From an uncultured Prevotellaceae bacterium (GTDB taxonomy: Bacteria > Bacteroidota > Bacteroidia > Bacteroidales > Bacteroidaceae): a stretch of DNA of 64,000 nt. The stretch is from positions 186,001 through 250,000 of the forward strand of contig ONOG01000001.1 of the NCBI GenBank assembly GCA_900319385.1, read 5' to 3'. The position numbers and the translations under genes are program-made. This document shows, in pieces, positions 47,228-56,240 of this stretch. The notes under the pieces were generated by a model. It searched no databases. It was not told the origin of the DNA and saw nothing but the letters and a program-made list of their open reading frames with translations. The stretch's first letter is position 1. The number at the start of each line of letters is the position of its first letter.

Positions 47228-48775
47228 TTACTCCAGCCACCCTTCACGGTCGAGATTGCGATAGCCGATGGCTTCGGCGATGTGGTGCGACTGGATGGTC
47301 TCTGAGGCGTCGAGGTCGGCGATGGTGCGGGCGACCTTGAGGATGCGGTCGTAGGCACGGGCAGAGAGGTTGAGGCGGCGCATGGCATCGCGGAGTCGAT
47401 GGAGGGAGGCGTCGTCGAGGGCGGCATATTTCTGAAGCAGGGCTGTGTTCATCTGGGCGTTGCAATGTACTCCGCGGATGTCACGATATCGCTCCTCCTG
47501 AATCTTGCGGGCACGGACGACACGCTCGCGGATGACGGCCGACGACTCTCCCTTCGGTGCACGGGCCATGTCCTCGAACGGCACACTTTCAACCTCGACC
47601 TGAATGTCAATACGGTCCATCAACGGCCCACTGATCTTGCCCATGTAGCGCTGGATCTGTGCGGGAGTACAGGTGCACTGGTGGGTAGGGTGATGATGCC
47701 ATCCGCAGGGACACGGATTCATCGACGCGACGAGCATGAAGGAGCAGGGCAACGTGAATGTGTACTTGGCACGCGAGATGGTTATCACACGGTCCTCAAG
47801 CGGCTGGCGGAGCGTCTCCAGAACGTTACGCGAAAACTCCGGCAATTCATCGAGAAAGAGCACTCCATTATGCGCCAGACACACCTCTCCGGGCGTGAAA
47901 TTAGAACCTCCGCCGCAAATGCCAACGTCGGAGATGGTGTGGTGGGGAGCACGGAAGGGTCGCTGGCTGACGAGGGTCGAGTGGCGTTGGAGCTTTCCGG
48001 CAACGCTGTGAATCTGTGTCGTTTCCAGACTTTCGGCCAGGCTGAGCGGTGGCAGGATGGAGGGCAGCCGCTTGGCCATCATCGACTTGCCACAACCAGG
48101 GCTGCCGATGAGGATGATGTTGTGTCCGCCTGCTGCCGCTACCTCGAAGGCGCGCTTGACGTTCTCTTGTCCCTTCACCTCGTCGAAGTCGAAGTCGAAC
48201 TGCTGTTGCTGTGCGTAGAATTCGGCGCGCGTATTGACCTCGGTGGGCTGGATGAAGGTCTTTCCGCCGAGTATGCTGATGACGTCGTTGAGGTGGCTGA
48301 CGCCATAGACTTTGAGCGTATCGACGACGGCTGCCTCGCGTGCATTTTCCTCGGGCACGAAGAGGGCTTCGTATTTCTGTGCCCGTGCCATGATGGCGAT
48401 GGGCAGTGCTCCACGGATGGGCAGGATGGTGCCGTCGAGGCCGAGTTCACCGACAAACATATAGCGCTGGAGCTGCTCGGCGTGCAGATAGCCGAGCACG
48501 ATCATGTAGCCCAGTGCCATGGGGAGGTCGAAGCCGGAGCCCTCTTTCCGCACGTCGGCGGGGGCGAGGTTGACGACAATCTGATGTTGGGTGGTCTGGA
48601 AGCCTTGCGCCCGCACCGCTGCCTGCACGCGTTCCTGACTTTCCTTGACAGCACTGTCGGGCAGCCCGACGATGACGAAGCGTCCCTGTGTGGTGTGCTC
48701 GTTGCTATCGACCTCAATCGTCACAGGAATAGCGTTCAGTCCCTGCATGCAGGCTGAGAAGAGTTTTGTTTGCAT
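47228..48775 (-). CDS. comM: ComM/YifB-family AAA+ ATPase (Mg-chelatase-like), complete
   Basis: A 515-residue protein. The N-terminal Lon-protease-like domain (GLNAIPVTIEVD, ~1-170) is followed by the AAA+ core with Walker A IGSPGCGKSMMAKRLP (near 210-225), Walker B GVLFLDELPEF, and the C-terminal Mg-chelatase-like domain (MNPCPCG; RAYDRILKVARTIADLDASE). ComM is a helicase that aids integration of incoming single-stranded DNA during transformation. It is also a known insertion hotspot for islands in other bacteria. I began at the ATG before QTKLFSACMQG, because the 29 upstream codons are low-complexity spacer. A truncated second copy lies at 29498-30225. Confidence 0.95.
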   Translation of the reverse strand: MQTKLFSACMQGLNAIPVTIEVDSNEHTTQGRFVIVGLPDSAVKESQERVQAAVRAQGFQTTQHQIVVNLAPADVRKEGSGFDLPMALGYMIVLGYLHAEQLQRYMFVGELGLDGTILPIRGALPIAIMARAQKYEALFVPEENAREAAVVDTLKVYGVSHLNDVISILGGKTFIQPTEVNTRAEFYAQQQQFDFDFDEVKGQENVKRAFEVAAAGGHNIILIGSPGCGKSMMAKRLPSILPPLSLAESLETTQIHSVAGKLQRHSTLVSQRPFRAPHHTISDVGICGGGSNFTPGEVCLAHNGVLFLDELPEFSRNVLETLRQPLEDRVITISRAKYTFTLPCSFMLVASMNPCPCGWHHHPTHQCTCTPAQIQRYMGKISGPLMDRIDIQVEVESVPFEDMARAPKGESSAVIRERVVRARKIQEERYRDIRGVHCNAQMNTALLQKYAALDDASLHRLRDAMRRLNLSARAYDRILKVARTIADLDASETIQSHHIAEAIGYRNLDREGWLE

Positions 48776-48877
48776 CGGTAGCGTTTTCCTTTTTGAAGTT
48801 TTCCTTTTTGAAGTCTGAAATTTGAAATCTGAAGTATTTGACCCTTCAGTTTCAAATTTCAAACTTTCAACTTCAAA

Positions 48878-50152
48878 TTATTTCATGTCGAGGGTGCAGA
48901 GGCCTTTGGTGTTGACAAAGCCATACTGGTCGCCGCGGCTCACGACGGCGAGACCTTCGCTGATGTCCTCAGCTACCTCGAACTGGCAGGGGAAAACTTC
49001 CTTGCCTTCGCGGTCGATGTAACCGTACTTTTCGCTGGCTTTGTCCCACACACGAGCCAGTCCGTCGTGGAAGTCGTAGCAGGGCTGCATGGTGTACCAT
49101 TCGTCGTCCTGCCCTGCTTCGTAGCGGAAAGGTACGACGGTGTTGCCTTTCTTGTCGATGTAGCCAAACTTGCCGTCCTTGTTGCAAACCCAGGCAAGGC
49201 CCTCACTGAAGGAGGGAGTGAGGTCTTCCTCGCCTTCGGAGTCGGCGTAGAGAACGAGGGTCTTCCAGTCTCCGGTCAGTTCAAATTTTCCGTTCTTGTT
49301 GATGAACCCGCAGGTGTTGTCGGTCTCGGCCCAGCAGAGTTCTTCGCTGAATATGCCCGCGAGGTTGAAGATGAAGGGGATGGTTTCGAAACCAGTCTTA
49401 TCTACAAAACCGATGCGCCACAGATAGTCATCCTCGCTGTCCGAGATGTCCTTGCCGACGGAAGCAAGTCCTTCGTGGAAGTCGTTGGCGCTGCCTTTCA
49501 CCTCGAAGACCACCTTGCCCGTCTTGTCGAAGAACTTCGTGCTGTTGTTCTCGGGGTCGAACTGGTGGCAGAGCCCGTCGCTGAAGTCGGGGATGATGGG
49601 ACCTTCGCCCATCATGACGTCAAACTTGTCGGCAGGGATGATCACCTTGCCTGTCGTGTCCATGTAGCCGACTTTGCCGAAGTGTTCCCAGTCGATGTTG
49701 TCATCCTCCACTTCGTTCACCTTGACAAAGGCTATCAGGCCGTCGCAAAATCCGCAGCCTATGTAGATGTGGTCGAAAGGTGCGACGACTTTGCCCTCGC
49801 GGTCGATGATCTGCCGTGTGTCGTCGCTATTGCAGACGATGGCTACACCGTCCTGGAAATCGGAGACGATGTACTGATACTGGCAGGGAATGACTTCTTT
49901 TCCGCTTTTGTCGATGAAGCCCCAGAGTTCGGTCTGTCTGTCGCAGACGGCGGCGAGTCCGTCGTGGAAGTTGTCGACGTTGCTGTATTTGGGCAGTGCC
50001 GCAGCCAGTGCTTGCATTTCGTCTTGCGTAACTTCGGTCTGTGCTTCTTGCGAGTTTGTGTTGCCGCTCGAGGTGCAGGCTGTGCTGAGCGTCAGTTGGA
50101 GCAGAAGTGCCGACGCTGCGCCGAGCATCTTCCAAGTGTTCTTTTTGTTCAT
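48878..50152 (-). CDS. WG-repeat lipoprotein
   Basis: A 424-residue protein with a lipobox (LQLTLSTAC, Cys26). The mature part is about nine WG-type repeats of the form G(F/Y)IDKxGKxVIPxxYxxxxxFxDGLAxV (for example ELWGFIDKSGKEVIPCQYQ; KFGYIDKKGNTVVPFRY; KYGYIDREGKEVFPC). WG repeats make beta-rich solenoids on the cell surface or in the periplasm, and their ligands are mostly unknown. It is last in the leftward aroQ-to-WG gene series, 37 bases after the thioredoxin-fold gene. Confidence 0.9.
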   Translation of the reverse strand: MNKKNTWKMLGAASALLLQLTLSTACTSSGNTNSQEAQTEVTQDEMQALAAALPKYSNVDNFHDGLAAVCDRQTELWGFIDKSGKEVIPCQYQYIVSDFQDGVAIVCNSDDTRQIIDREGKVVAPFDHIYIGCGFCDGLIAFVKVNEVEDDNIDWEHFGKVGYMDTTGKVIIPADKFDVMMGEGPIIPDFSDGLCHQFDPENNSTKFFDKTGKVVFEVKGSANDFHEGLASVGKDISDSEDDYLWRIGFVDKTGFETIPFIFNLAGIFSEELCWAETDNTCGFINKNGKFELTGDWKTLVLYADSEGEEDLTPSFSEGLAWVCNKDGKFGYIDKKGNTVVPFRYEAGQDDEWYTMQPCYDFHDGLARVWDKASEKYGYIDREGKEVFPCQFEVAEDISEGLAVVSRGDQYGFVNTKGLCTLDMK

Positions 50153-50189
50153 GGTTGATTCTTAATTTTTAGTTTTCGATGATAGATTC

Positions 50190-51167
50190 TCAATTGTGTA
50201 CATGTTTCTTCAGTTCGGCTTCCAACTGCGTGGGGTCGGTGAAGCGACTGAGAATCTTTTTCTGGCGATTGATGATGATGTAGGTGGGGAGTTGGTGCAC
50301 ATTGAATGTGCGGGCCAGGGGCGTGTCCCACGAGAGTCCGTCGTAGAGATGGCGGATGGCGGAGGTGTCGGGTTCGTGGGTAAAACTCTTCCACTGGAAG
50401 TCTGTGACGTCAACACTCACGGTGACGGTGTTGAGTTGACGGCGGTTGTATTGATAGACAGCCTTGCGCAGGTTGCCGATATTGCTCCAGGCCACGGGTT
50501 GCCACGATGCCCAGAAGTAGAGCAGTGTGTGCGGAGCGGTGATGATGCTGTCGGGCAGGCTGACGGTTTTCCCCGTCTGCGCGTTGCCCTCGTTCTTCAG
50601 TTCGCGGGTCAGTGCGATGAGCAGTCGGTCGTTGGGATGATGCTGTTCGAGCATCGCCCGCAGGTCGGCTATCTTGGCGGGGTCGGCCGTCGGGTCTTGC
50701 ACGAAATAGCGGTCGAAGAGGTAGAGCACGGCAGGCGAATCGGCGTGCTTGCGGATGTATTGCTCGGCACGGTCGCGGGTCTCGATGGGGTTGGCGCGGC
50801 GTGTGTCGCGGCGGAAGTCGTTGAGCAGTTCGTTCTCCTTCGTACCCTTCACGCGGTAGTTGTTGAGGTCGCTGGCCTTGGCTTCATACTCCAGTGCTAC
50901 ACCGCCCGAGGCAAAGATCACCTGCTCGTAGGCATTGGGGAAGACGAGTATGTAGGGCGTAGCCGAACGGGCATGACCGGCATAGGCGAAGCGGCCCTCC
51001 TTCACGTGGATGGTGTCGAGCCGCGGTTCGCTGCCGTCGGTGTTGTAGATGAGCAGGTCGCTCAGTTCCATGCCGTCGATTTCGCCCTTCAGGCGGAACT
51101 CGTCGTCGTTGGGGCCGCAGGCGAGGAGCAGGAGCGAGGCGAGGAGTATGGGGATTGCTTTCTTCAT
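50190..51167 (-). CDS. Thioredoxin-fold lipoprotein without CxxC
   Basis: A 325-residue protein with a lipobox (SLLLLAC, Cys17). The N-terminal half (FRLKGEIDGMELSDLLIYNTDGSEPRLDTIHVKEGRFAYAG) is a DUF4369-type beta domain. The C-terminal half is a TlpA/thioredoxin fold: LLYFWASWQPVAW and the cis-proline region VHQLPTYIIINRQKKIL. In active relatives WASW is followed by CxxC; here those positions are Gln223 and Ala226, so redox activity is probably lost. Its start overlaps the stop of the TPR lipoprotein (ATGA). Confidence 0.85.
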   Translation of the reverse strand: MKKAIPILLASLLLLACGPNDDEFRLKGEIDGMELSDLLIYNTDGSEPRLDTIHVKEGRFAYAGHARSATPYILVFPNAYEQVIFASGGVALEYEAKASDLNNYRVKGTKENELLNDFRRDTRRANPIETRDRAEQYIRKHADSPAVLYLFDRYFVQDPTADPAKIADLRAMLEQHHPNDRLLIALTRELKNEGNAQTGKTVSLPDSIITAPHTLLYFWASWQPVAWSNIGNLRKAVYQYNRRQLNTVTVSVDVTDFQWKSFTHEPDTSAIRHLYDGLSWDTPLARTFNVHQLPTYIIINRQKKILSRFTDPTQLEAELKKHVHN

Positions 51168-52861
51168 TTCACGATTTGTTCTACCAGCGACTTGTACTCC
51201 TGGAACTCCAGGTCGCCGAGTGCGCGCTGAGCCAGTGTGCGGTCGGTGGCGACGACGTTGGTCAGTCCCTCACGGACGAGGTTCTGGTCGTTCATGCGGG
51301 CACCGAGCAGGGCGCGCAGGTATTCGGTCGTGGCGTCGCCATACTGGATGGCCTTCAGCGTCTGACGTGCCGAAGCATAGTCTTGGGCAAGGATTTGTGC
51401 CAGCACGGTCGAGTTGGCGGCTTTGCCGTCGAGCTTGCCGGCAGCCTGGTTGTATTTTCCCTGAGCGATGTAGAGGTTGCCGAGGGCTTCGTCGATGTTC
51501 TGTGCCGTGCTGCCCTTGGCCATGAGCAGTTCGGCATCCTTCACGCGGCCTTCCTGCAGGGCGATGAGGCCGAGGTTGGCATTGGGCTCTGCGGCATTGG
51601 GATTCTTGCTGAGTGCCTGCTGGAGGAAGGTCTTTGCGTCGTCGTAGGCTCCCTGGCTCATGGCAAACACGCCGAGGTTGTTGTAGGCGCGGTAGTCGTT
51701 GGGGTAGAGTTCGGTGATGCGCTCCAGGATGTTGGTTTGGGTGCCACCGTCGTCGGCGAGCAAGTTGGCGGCATAGAGCAGTTCTTCGAGGCTGAGCTGC
51801 TGGTGCTGACCTTCGTTCACGAGCTGCATGATTTGGTCGTCCGAGCGTCCGATGACGTCGTAGTTGATGGTCATGCGGGCACGTCGCAGTTCGGGCAGCA
51901 CGGCGTCGGCCAGTTCCTTATAGACGGTGGCGACGTTCTGGATCTCCCGTTCGCGCTGCTCGGGGTCGTCATACATCGAGAGCACACGCAGGATGAGGTC
52001 CTTGTCCTGCAGGTTCGACTGCGAGACCAGTTCCTGGAATCCCTCCCAGTCCTCGGCGGTGTACTTTGTATCGACGTTGCCTTCGAGCTTTTGCTTCTTC
52101 AGCTGCTCCTTCACATAGTTCTCGCTGGTTTGTCCGCGGCGTTCGGCCAGCTTTTCGTTGAACGAATATTTGCCGTCGGGCGAGGCATAGGCGCTGACTT
52201 CCACGTTGCTGAGCACGAGGCTCTGCTCGTCGCTCTTGATGTTGCGCAGGGTCTGGATGAAGTCTTTCACGTTCTGGCTGTTGAGTTCGCTGCCGCGCAG
52301 GTTCGACTGTGCGATGAGGAACTTGATGGTGGCAGCTTGCTTCTGTGAAATGACGCGCTGAAACTGGTCTGCTCCGATCGAGGGCGAGGCCGACTTGGCA
52401 GTCAGGGTGACCAGTGCGGGTGTGCACACCACGCCGTAGCCGATCTTCACGTCGGGCATCTTGACCACCTTGTTGCCTTTTTTCGCATTGAAACGCATGA
52501 CGAGGTCGCTGCTCTCCATGCCCTGACGGAAGGGGAAGGTGCTGCGCAGGGTGGCACGTCCGCCGTTCTTGCTGCTGATGATTTGGAAGTTGTTTTCCAC
52601 CTTTTCGCCTTGCAGGGTCAGGCTGGGTCCGGTCTCTTCGACGCCCTGGCCCACGAGCACGGGCGTGCAGGTGACGAGAGCTTTCTTGTTCATGAACTTC
52701 GAGGGGATGTTCACGCTGATGGTGGCGGGCACTTCGCCTGCTACGTACTCCAGCGGGGTGGGGGTGACGGTGAAGTTGTCGGCGGTGAATTGTTTCATTT
52801 TCGAGCAACCGCACAGGAGGATGGCGGCCGCTGCCGAGCTGAGAATGACTGACTTTTTCAT
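51164..52861 (-). CDS. TPR lipoprotein with OmpA-like central region
   Basis: A 565-residue protein with a signal and lipobox (AAAILLCGC). The first ~140 residues are beta-rich (FTVTPTPLEYVAGEVPATISVNIP). The middle (about 200-270, VLSNVEVSAYASPDGKYSFNEKLAERRGQTSENYVKEQL) matches the peptidoglycan-binding-type helix pattern of OmpA C-domains. From about 380 TPR motifs follow (YPNDYRAYNNLGVFAMSQGAYDDAKTFLQQALSKNPNAAEPNANLGLIALQEG). Similar proteins are frequent in Bacteroidales as envelope scaffolds. It follows the permease gene after a 52-base spacer. Confidence 0.82.
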   Translation of the reverse strand: MKKSVILSSAAAAILLCGCSKMKQFTADNFTVTPTPLEYVAGEVPATISVNIPSKFMNKKALVTCTPVLVGQGVEETGPSLTLQGEKVENNFQIISSKNGGRATLRSTFPFRQGMESSDLVMRFNAKKGNKVVKMPDVKIGYGVVCTPALVTLTAKSASPSIGADQFQRVISQKQAATIKFLIAQSNLRGSELNSQNVKDFIQTLRNIKSDEQSLVLSNVEVSAYASPDGKYSFNEKLAERRGQTSENYVKEQLKKQKLEGNVDTKYTAEDWEGFQELVSQSNLQDKDLILRVLSMYDDPEQREREIQNVATVYKELADAVLPELRRARMTINYDVIGRSDDQIMQLVNEGQHQQLSLEELLYAANLLADDGGTQTNILERITELYPNDYRAYNNLGVFAMSQGAYDDAKTFLQQALSKNPNAAEPNANLGLIALQEGRVKDAELLMAKGSTAQNIDEALGNLYIAQGKYNQAAGKLDGKAANSTVLAQILAQDYASARQTLKAIQYGDATTEYLRALLGARMNDQNLVREGLTNVVATDRTLAQRALGDLEFQEYKSLVEQIVK

Positions 52862-52913
52862 TGCAATATGGGATTTAAGTTTTTGAGTTTATGAGTTTTT
52901 TAATTTTTAATTC

Positions 52914-54155
52914 TTAATTATTATTTTTTAATTCTAAGCTTTTCTTGCTCAGGTGCCGCACGGGGTACCACACCGACACGAAGCCTACGATGATGACGGT
53001 GGCGAAGATGAGGACGAGGTCCTGCACATGCACGCTCACCGGATAGACGTCGATGATGTAGTTGCCGGCACTACGACCGAACTTCAACAGCCCAAATTCC
53101 TGCTGCAGCAGGCAGAGTCCCACGCCGAGAAGCAGGCCGACGATGGCGCCGAAGAGAGTGATCATGCGTCCTTCGAGCATGAAGATACCGGCAATCTGGC
53201 TGTTCGTGGCGCCGAGGTTGCGCAGTGTGACGGCGTCGTCGCGCTTGTCGATGATCAGCATCGACAGGGAGCCGATGATGTTGAAGCAGGCAATGAGCAG
53301 GATGAAGGTGAGGAAGATGTAGGAGATGAGTTTCTCCACCTTCATGATGCGGAACGTATCCTCCTGCTGCTCGTAGCGGTCGAGCACGCGGTACTTCTCG
53401 CCCAGTGCCCGCCGCAGGTCCGACTTCACGCGGTCGGTGTCGGCTCCGTCGGTCAGCTTGAGCTCGATCTGCGTCACTTCGCCTTGACGCTCGAACAGCC
53501 GGCGGGCCAGTGCGATGTTGGTGATGACGTACTGTGCATCGTACTTTCCCTGCTTCACGTTGAAGGCCAGCTGCGGCGAGAACACCTCCTCGTGGCTGAA
53601 CGAGGCAGCGGGGTTGTTGAGGTCGATGCGTTCGCCTTTGCGCGGAGCATAGATCTGGATGGGAGGGAAATCGACCGTCGTGCCCAGCTGCGAGAGCAGT
53701 CCGATGCCTGCCACGCCGTAGTCGATGACGTCGGCATGGAGCTGGAACACGCCTTCGCCAAAACCGATGCGGTCCATGTCGATGAGTTGTTCGAACTCGT
53801 CATCGACGCCTTTCACCACGCCCATCACCTGGCGGTTGGCCAGCGTGAACAGCGCGTTGTCCTCGACCACCTCGCTCCACACGGCGATACGTTCGTCGCC
53901 ACGCACACGTTCCAGCTCCGGTTCGTCGGCAGCCATGAACTTGCCTTCGGCAGGCAGAATCTTGAGCTGGGGATCGAAGGCCGTGAACAGTCCCGCCACC
54001 ATGTCCTGAAATCCGTTGAACACGGACAGGATGCACACCAGCGCGGCAGTGGCAATGGCGATGCCGAAGACGCTCACGCCGCTGATGATGTTGATGGCGT
54101 GGTGCGACTTCTTGCTGAAGAGGTAGCGGAAGGCGATGTAGAAGGGGAAGGACAC
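52914..54155 (-). CDS. ABC transporter permease, LolC/LolE-like (FtsX family)
   Basis: A 413-residue protein. One membrane helix near the N-terminus (INIISGVSVFGIAIATAALVCILSVFNGF), a periplasmic domain of about 220 residues, then three C-terminal helices of the FtsX domain (LISYIFLTFILLIACFNIIGSLSMLIIDKRDD; IAGIFMLEGRMITLFGAIVGLLLGVGLC; VLIFATVIIVGFVSVWYPV). The start IAFRYLFSKKSHHAINIISGVS and DKRDDAVTLRNLGAT are typical for LolC/E. It likely works with the LolD-like ATPase encoded elsewhere in the window to release lipoproteins from the inner membrane, which fits the lipoprotein genes behind it. Confidence 0.9.
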   Translation of the reverse strand: MSFPFYIAFRYLFSKKSHHAINIISGVSVFGIAIATAALVCILSVFNGFQDMVAGLFTAFDPQLKILPAEGKFMAADEPELERVRGDERIAVWSEVVEDNALFTLANRQVMGVVKGVDDEFEQLIDMDRIGFGEGVFQLHADVIDYGVAGIGLLSQLGTTVDFPPIQIYAPRKGERIDLNNPAASFSHEEVFSPQLAFNVKQGKYDAQYVITNIALARRLFERQGEVTQIELKLTDGADTDRVKSDLRRALGEKYRVLDRYEQQEDTFRIMKVEKLISYIFLTFILLIACFNIIGSLSMLIIDKRDDAVTLRNLGATNSQIAGIFMLEGRMITLFGAIVGLLLGVGLCLLQQEFGLLKFGRSAGNYIIDVYPVSVHVQDLVLIFATVIIVGFVSVWYPVRHLSKKSLELKNNN

Positions 54156-54245
54156 TGGTAAGTTGAAAAGTGAAAAGTGAAAAGTTAAAAGTGAAAAACG
54201 GAAAGTTAAAAGGGAAAAACGGAAAGTTAAAAGTGAAAAATGGAA

Positions 54246-54346
54246 AGTGAAAAGTTAAAATTGCCTCTCGCCAGTCCCTACCCAAGGAATGGGAACTATC
54301 CGGAAGGCTAATTTTTAATTCTTAATTATTAATTTTTTAATTCTCA
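54246..54346. repeat. ~100-bp intergenic repeat flanking rbfA, copy 1
   Basis: Runs AAGTGAAAAGTTAAAATTGC, then CCAGTCC..ACCCAAGG, GGGAACTATCCGG, and AGGCTAATTTTTAATTCTTA. The same order returns at 54706-54806 with about 85-90% identity. The core can fold (CCC/GGG arms). Confidence 0.8.
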
Positions 54347-54682
54347 TTCTTCCTTCAGCAGTCGGTCGATGTTCTCGATGTAGTCGAGCGAGTCGTCGAT
54401 GAAGAAGCGGAGCTCAGGGATGATGCGCAGCTGATGGCGTTCGAGCGTGCCGAGCTTGAAGCGAATCTGGGCAGCCTGCTCGTTGATGTTGTCGAGCAGT
54501 TCCTGCGCACGTTCCGAGGGGAAGATGCTCAGGTAGGCCTTGGCTATGCTGAGGTCGGGACTCACCCGCACGGCGCTCACACTGACGAGTACGCCCCGTG
54601 TCTTGCGCGTCTGTTCCTGGAAAATGTTGCTCAAGTCCTTCTGGATGAGGCGAGCTATTTTTTGTTGTCTGGTTGTTTCCAT
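54344..54682 (-). CDS. rbfA: Ribosome-binding factor A
   Basis: A 112-residue single KH-fold protein needed for late 30S subunit maturation. Family motifs are QQKIARLIQKDLSNIFQ at the start, VSVSAVRVSPDLSIAKAYLSIFP, and LRIIPELRFFIDDSLDYIENIDRLL at the end. Complete and normal in length. It lies between two copies of a 100-bp intergenic repeat inside the leftward series. Confidence 0.96.
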   Translation of the reverse strand: METTRQQKIARLIQKDLSNIFQEQTRKTRGVLVSVSAVRVSPDLSIAKAYLSIFPSERAQELLDNINEQAAQIRFKLGTLERHQLRIIPELRFFIDDSLDYIENIDRLLKEE

Positions 54683-54705
54683 CTATTTAAGTTAAGAGTT
54701 AAAAG

Positions 54706-54806
54706 TGAAAAGTTGAAATTGCCTCTTGCCAGTCCCCACCCAAGGAGGGGAAACTATCCGGCAGGCTAATTTTTAATTCTTAATTTTTAATTTTTAATTC
54801 TAATTT
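54706..54806. repeat. ~100-bp intergenic repeat flanking rbfA, copy 2
   Basis: Direct repeat of 54246-54346. It lies between the end of the methyltransferase gene and the rbfA start. Unequal exchange between the copies would delete rbfA. Confidence 0.8.
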
Positions 54807-55441
54807 CATTTCTTCCGAATCAGCGTCAGACCGTCGCGCAGGGGGAGGATGACTTTCTCGACCGTGTCATCTTTGGCGACCAGGTCGTTGAAGCGCAGGA
54901 TGCCCTGCGTCTGCGCATCGTGCTGGTGGTGAGGGTCGATCACGTGTCCGTCCCACAGCGTGTTGTCGGCGATGATGTATCCGCCGGTCGTGACGTAAGG
55001 CAGCACCAGACGGTAGAAGTCGTCGTAGCGGCGTTTGTCGGCGTCCATATAGACGAGGTCAAATTGCTCGCCCAGCTGAGGCACAAGCTCCAGTGCGTCG
55101 CCGATGTGCAGGTGGATGCGGTCGGCATGTGGCGACCGTTCGAGCCACGGACGTGTGAAAGGCTCCTGTTCGTCGTTCACCTCGATGGTGTGCAGCTCGC
55201 AGCCCTCCGGCATCCCCTCCGCCATGCAGATGGCGCTGTAGCCGCTGAACGTGCCCAGCTCCAGGATGCGCCGCGGACGGATCATCTCCACCAACATCTT
55301 CAGCAGCCGGCCCTGCAAGTGCCCGCTCGCCATGCGCGGATAGAGCAAGTGGAGCTGCGTGGCACGGTAGAGGCTGTGCAGCAGCGGCGGCTCAGGGTCG
55401 ATGTGTGCGAGAATGTAGTCGTCAAGAAGCTCGTCGTTCAT
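54806..55441 (-). CDS. O-methyltransferase, SAM-dependent
   Basis: A 211-residue class I methyltransferase of the catechol/caffeoyl-CoA type. SAM-binding motif I is RILELGTFSGYSAI (58-71) and the metal and catalytic region is DLVYMDADKRRYDDFY. GGYIIADNTLWDGHV follows and the end DGLTLIRKK is standard. Bacterial relatives methylate small phenols or tRNA uridine-34 derivatives (TrmR); the substrate is not decidable here. Seventy-six bases separate it from aroQ upstream. Confidence 0.92.
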   Translation of the reverse strand: MNDELLDDYILAHIDPEPPLLHSLYRATQLHLLYPRMASGHLQGRLLKMLVEMIRPRRILELGTFSGYSAICMAEGMPEGCELHTIEVNDEQEPFTRPWLERSPHADRIHLHIGDALELVPQLGEQFDLVYMDADKRRYDDFYRLVLPYVTTGGYIIADNTLWDGHVIDPHHQHDAQTQGILRFNDLVAKDDTVEKVILPLRDGLTLIRKK

Positions 55442-55517
55442 CCATGATTGGTTTTAGCCAGGGATAGGAAAGACTGACAGGACATGGGTCCTTATCAACC
55501 TTTCAGCCCCCGATAGA

Positions 55518-55940
55518 TTACACCATTGCCTCGATGGCCAGCCGATACGAGTCGAGTCCGAAGCCGCAGATCACGCCGCGGCACGCCGCCGAAATCATGG
55601 AGTGGTGGCGGAACTCCTCGCGTTGGTGGACATTCGATATGTGCACCTCGACCACAGGCACCTCGATGGCGCGGATGGCATCGTGGAGCGCCACGCTCGT
55701 GTGGGTGTAGGCTCCGGCATTCAGCACCACGCCATCCACCCCGCCGAACCCCACCTCGTGCAGGCGGTCGATGAGGTCGCCCTCGTGGTTGGACTGGAAG
55801 TAGCTCAGCTCGGCACGTCCCTCGAACTGCCGGCGCAGCTCAGCGAGGTAGTCGTCGAACGAACGATGACCGTAAACCGTCGGCTCACGACGTCCGAGCA
55901 AGTTGAGGTTCGGACCGTTCAGAATCAGTATTTTCTTCAT
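55518..55940 (-). CDS. aroQ: 3-dehydroquinate dehydratase, type II
   Basis: A 140-residue enzyme that removes water from 3-dehydroquinate in the shikimate pathway to aromatic amino acids. LILNGPNLNLLGRREP opens the protein, followed by the catalytic Tyr in VYGHRSF, the mobile loop Arg, and VEVHISNVHQREEFRHHS with the catalytic His and substrate-binding residues. I chose the ATG before KKILILNGPN; an open frame further upstream is promoter and repeat sequence. It is the first gene of the leftward series that ends in the WG lipoprotein. Confidence 0.96.
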   Translation of the reverse strand: MKKILILNGPNLNLLGRREPTVYGHRSFDDYLAELRRQFEGRAELSYFQSNHEGDLIDRLHEVGFGGVDGVVLNAGAYTHTSVALHDAIRAIEVPVVEVHISNVHQREEFRHHSMISAACRGVICGFGLDSYRLAIEAMV

Positions 55941-55980
55941 AAAAACCTTGCTTAGTGTTGGAACACACTCCTTCAAACTG

Positions 55981-55988
55981 CAAAGATA
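55981..55988 (-). promoter_or_regulatory. Promoter -7 element for the aroQ operon
   Basis: TATCTTTG on the minus strand, an exact TAnnTTTG match 40 bases before the aroQ ATG. A TTTC box lies 19 bases upstream. Confidence 0.6.
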
Positions 55989-56104
55989 CGACAAAAAAGC
56001 GAAAAGTGAAAGGTGAAAAGTGAAAAAATAAACGGGAGGCGACCGCTTCACGTTCAGGGCGAAAACTGAAAACTGTGCCGCAGCATCCGAAAAACGGGTT
56101 TTTC

Positions 56105-56230
56105 GTCGGAAAATCCCCGCGCCACACCCTGCCACTGCCCTCACCCCACCGCCACCTCGCCCTCAGCCCACTCCCAACTCGCGTTTGGTTCACTCCCAAC
56201 TCGCCCTCACCCCACCACAAACTCACCTCC
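56105..56230. other. C-rich strand-biased intergenic tract
   Basis: A run of short imperfect units such as CACTCCCAACTCGCCCTCAC, nearly free of G on this strand. No gene is visible. It leads directly into the 95-bp repeat copy. Confidence 0.6.
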
Positions 56231-56240
56231 TCCGCAGTCA

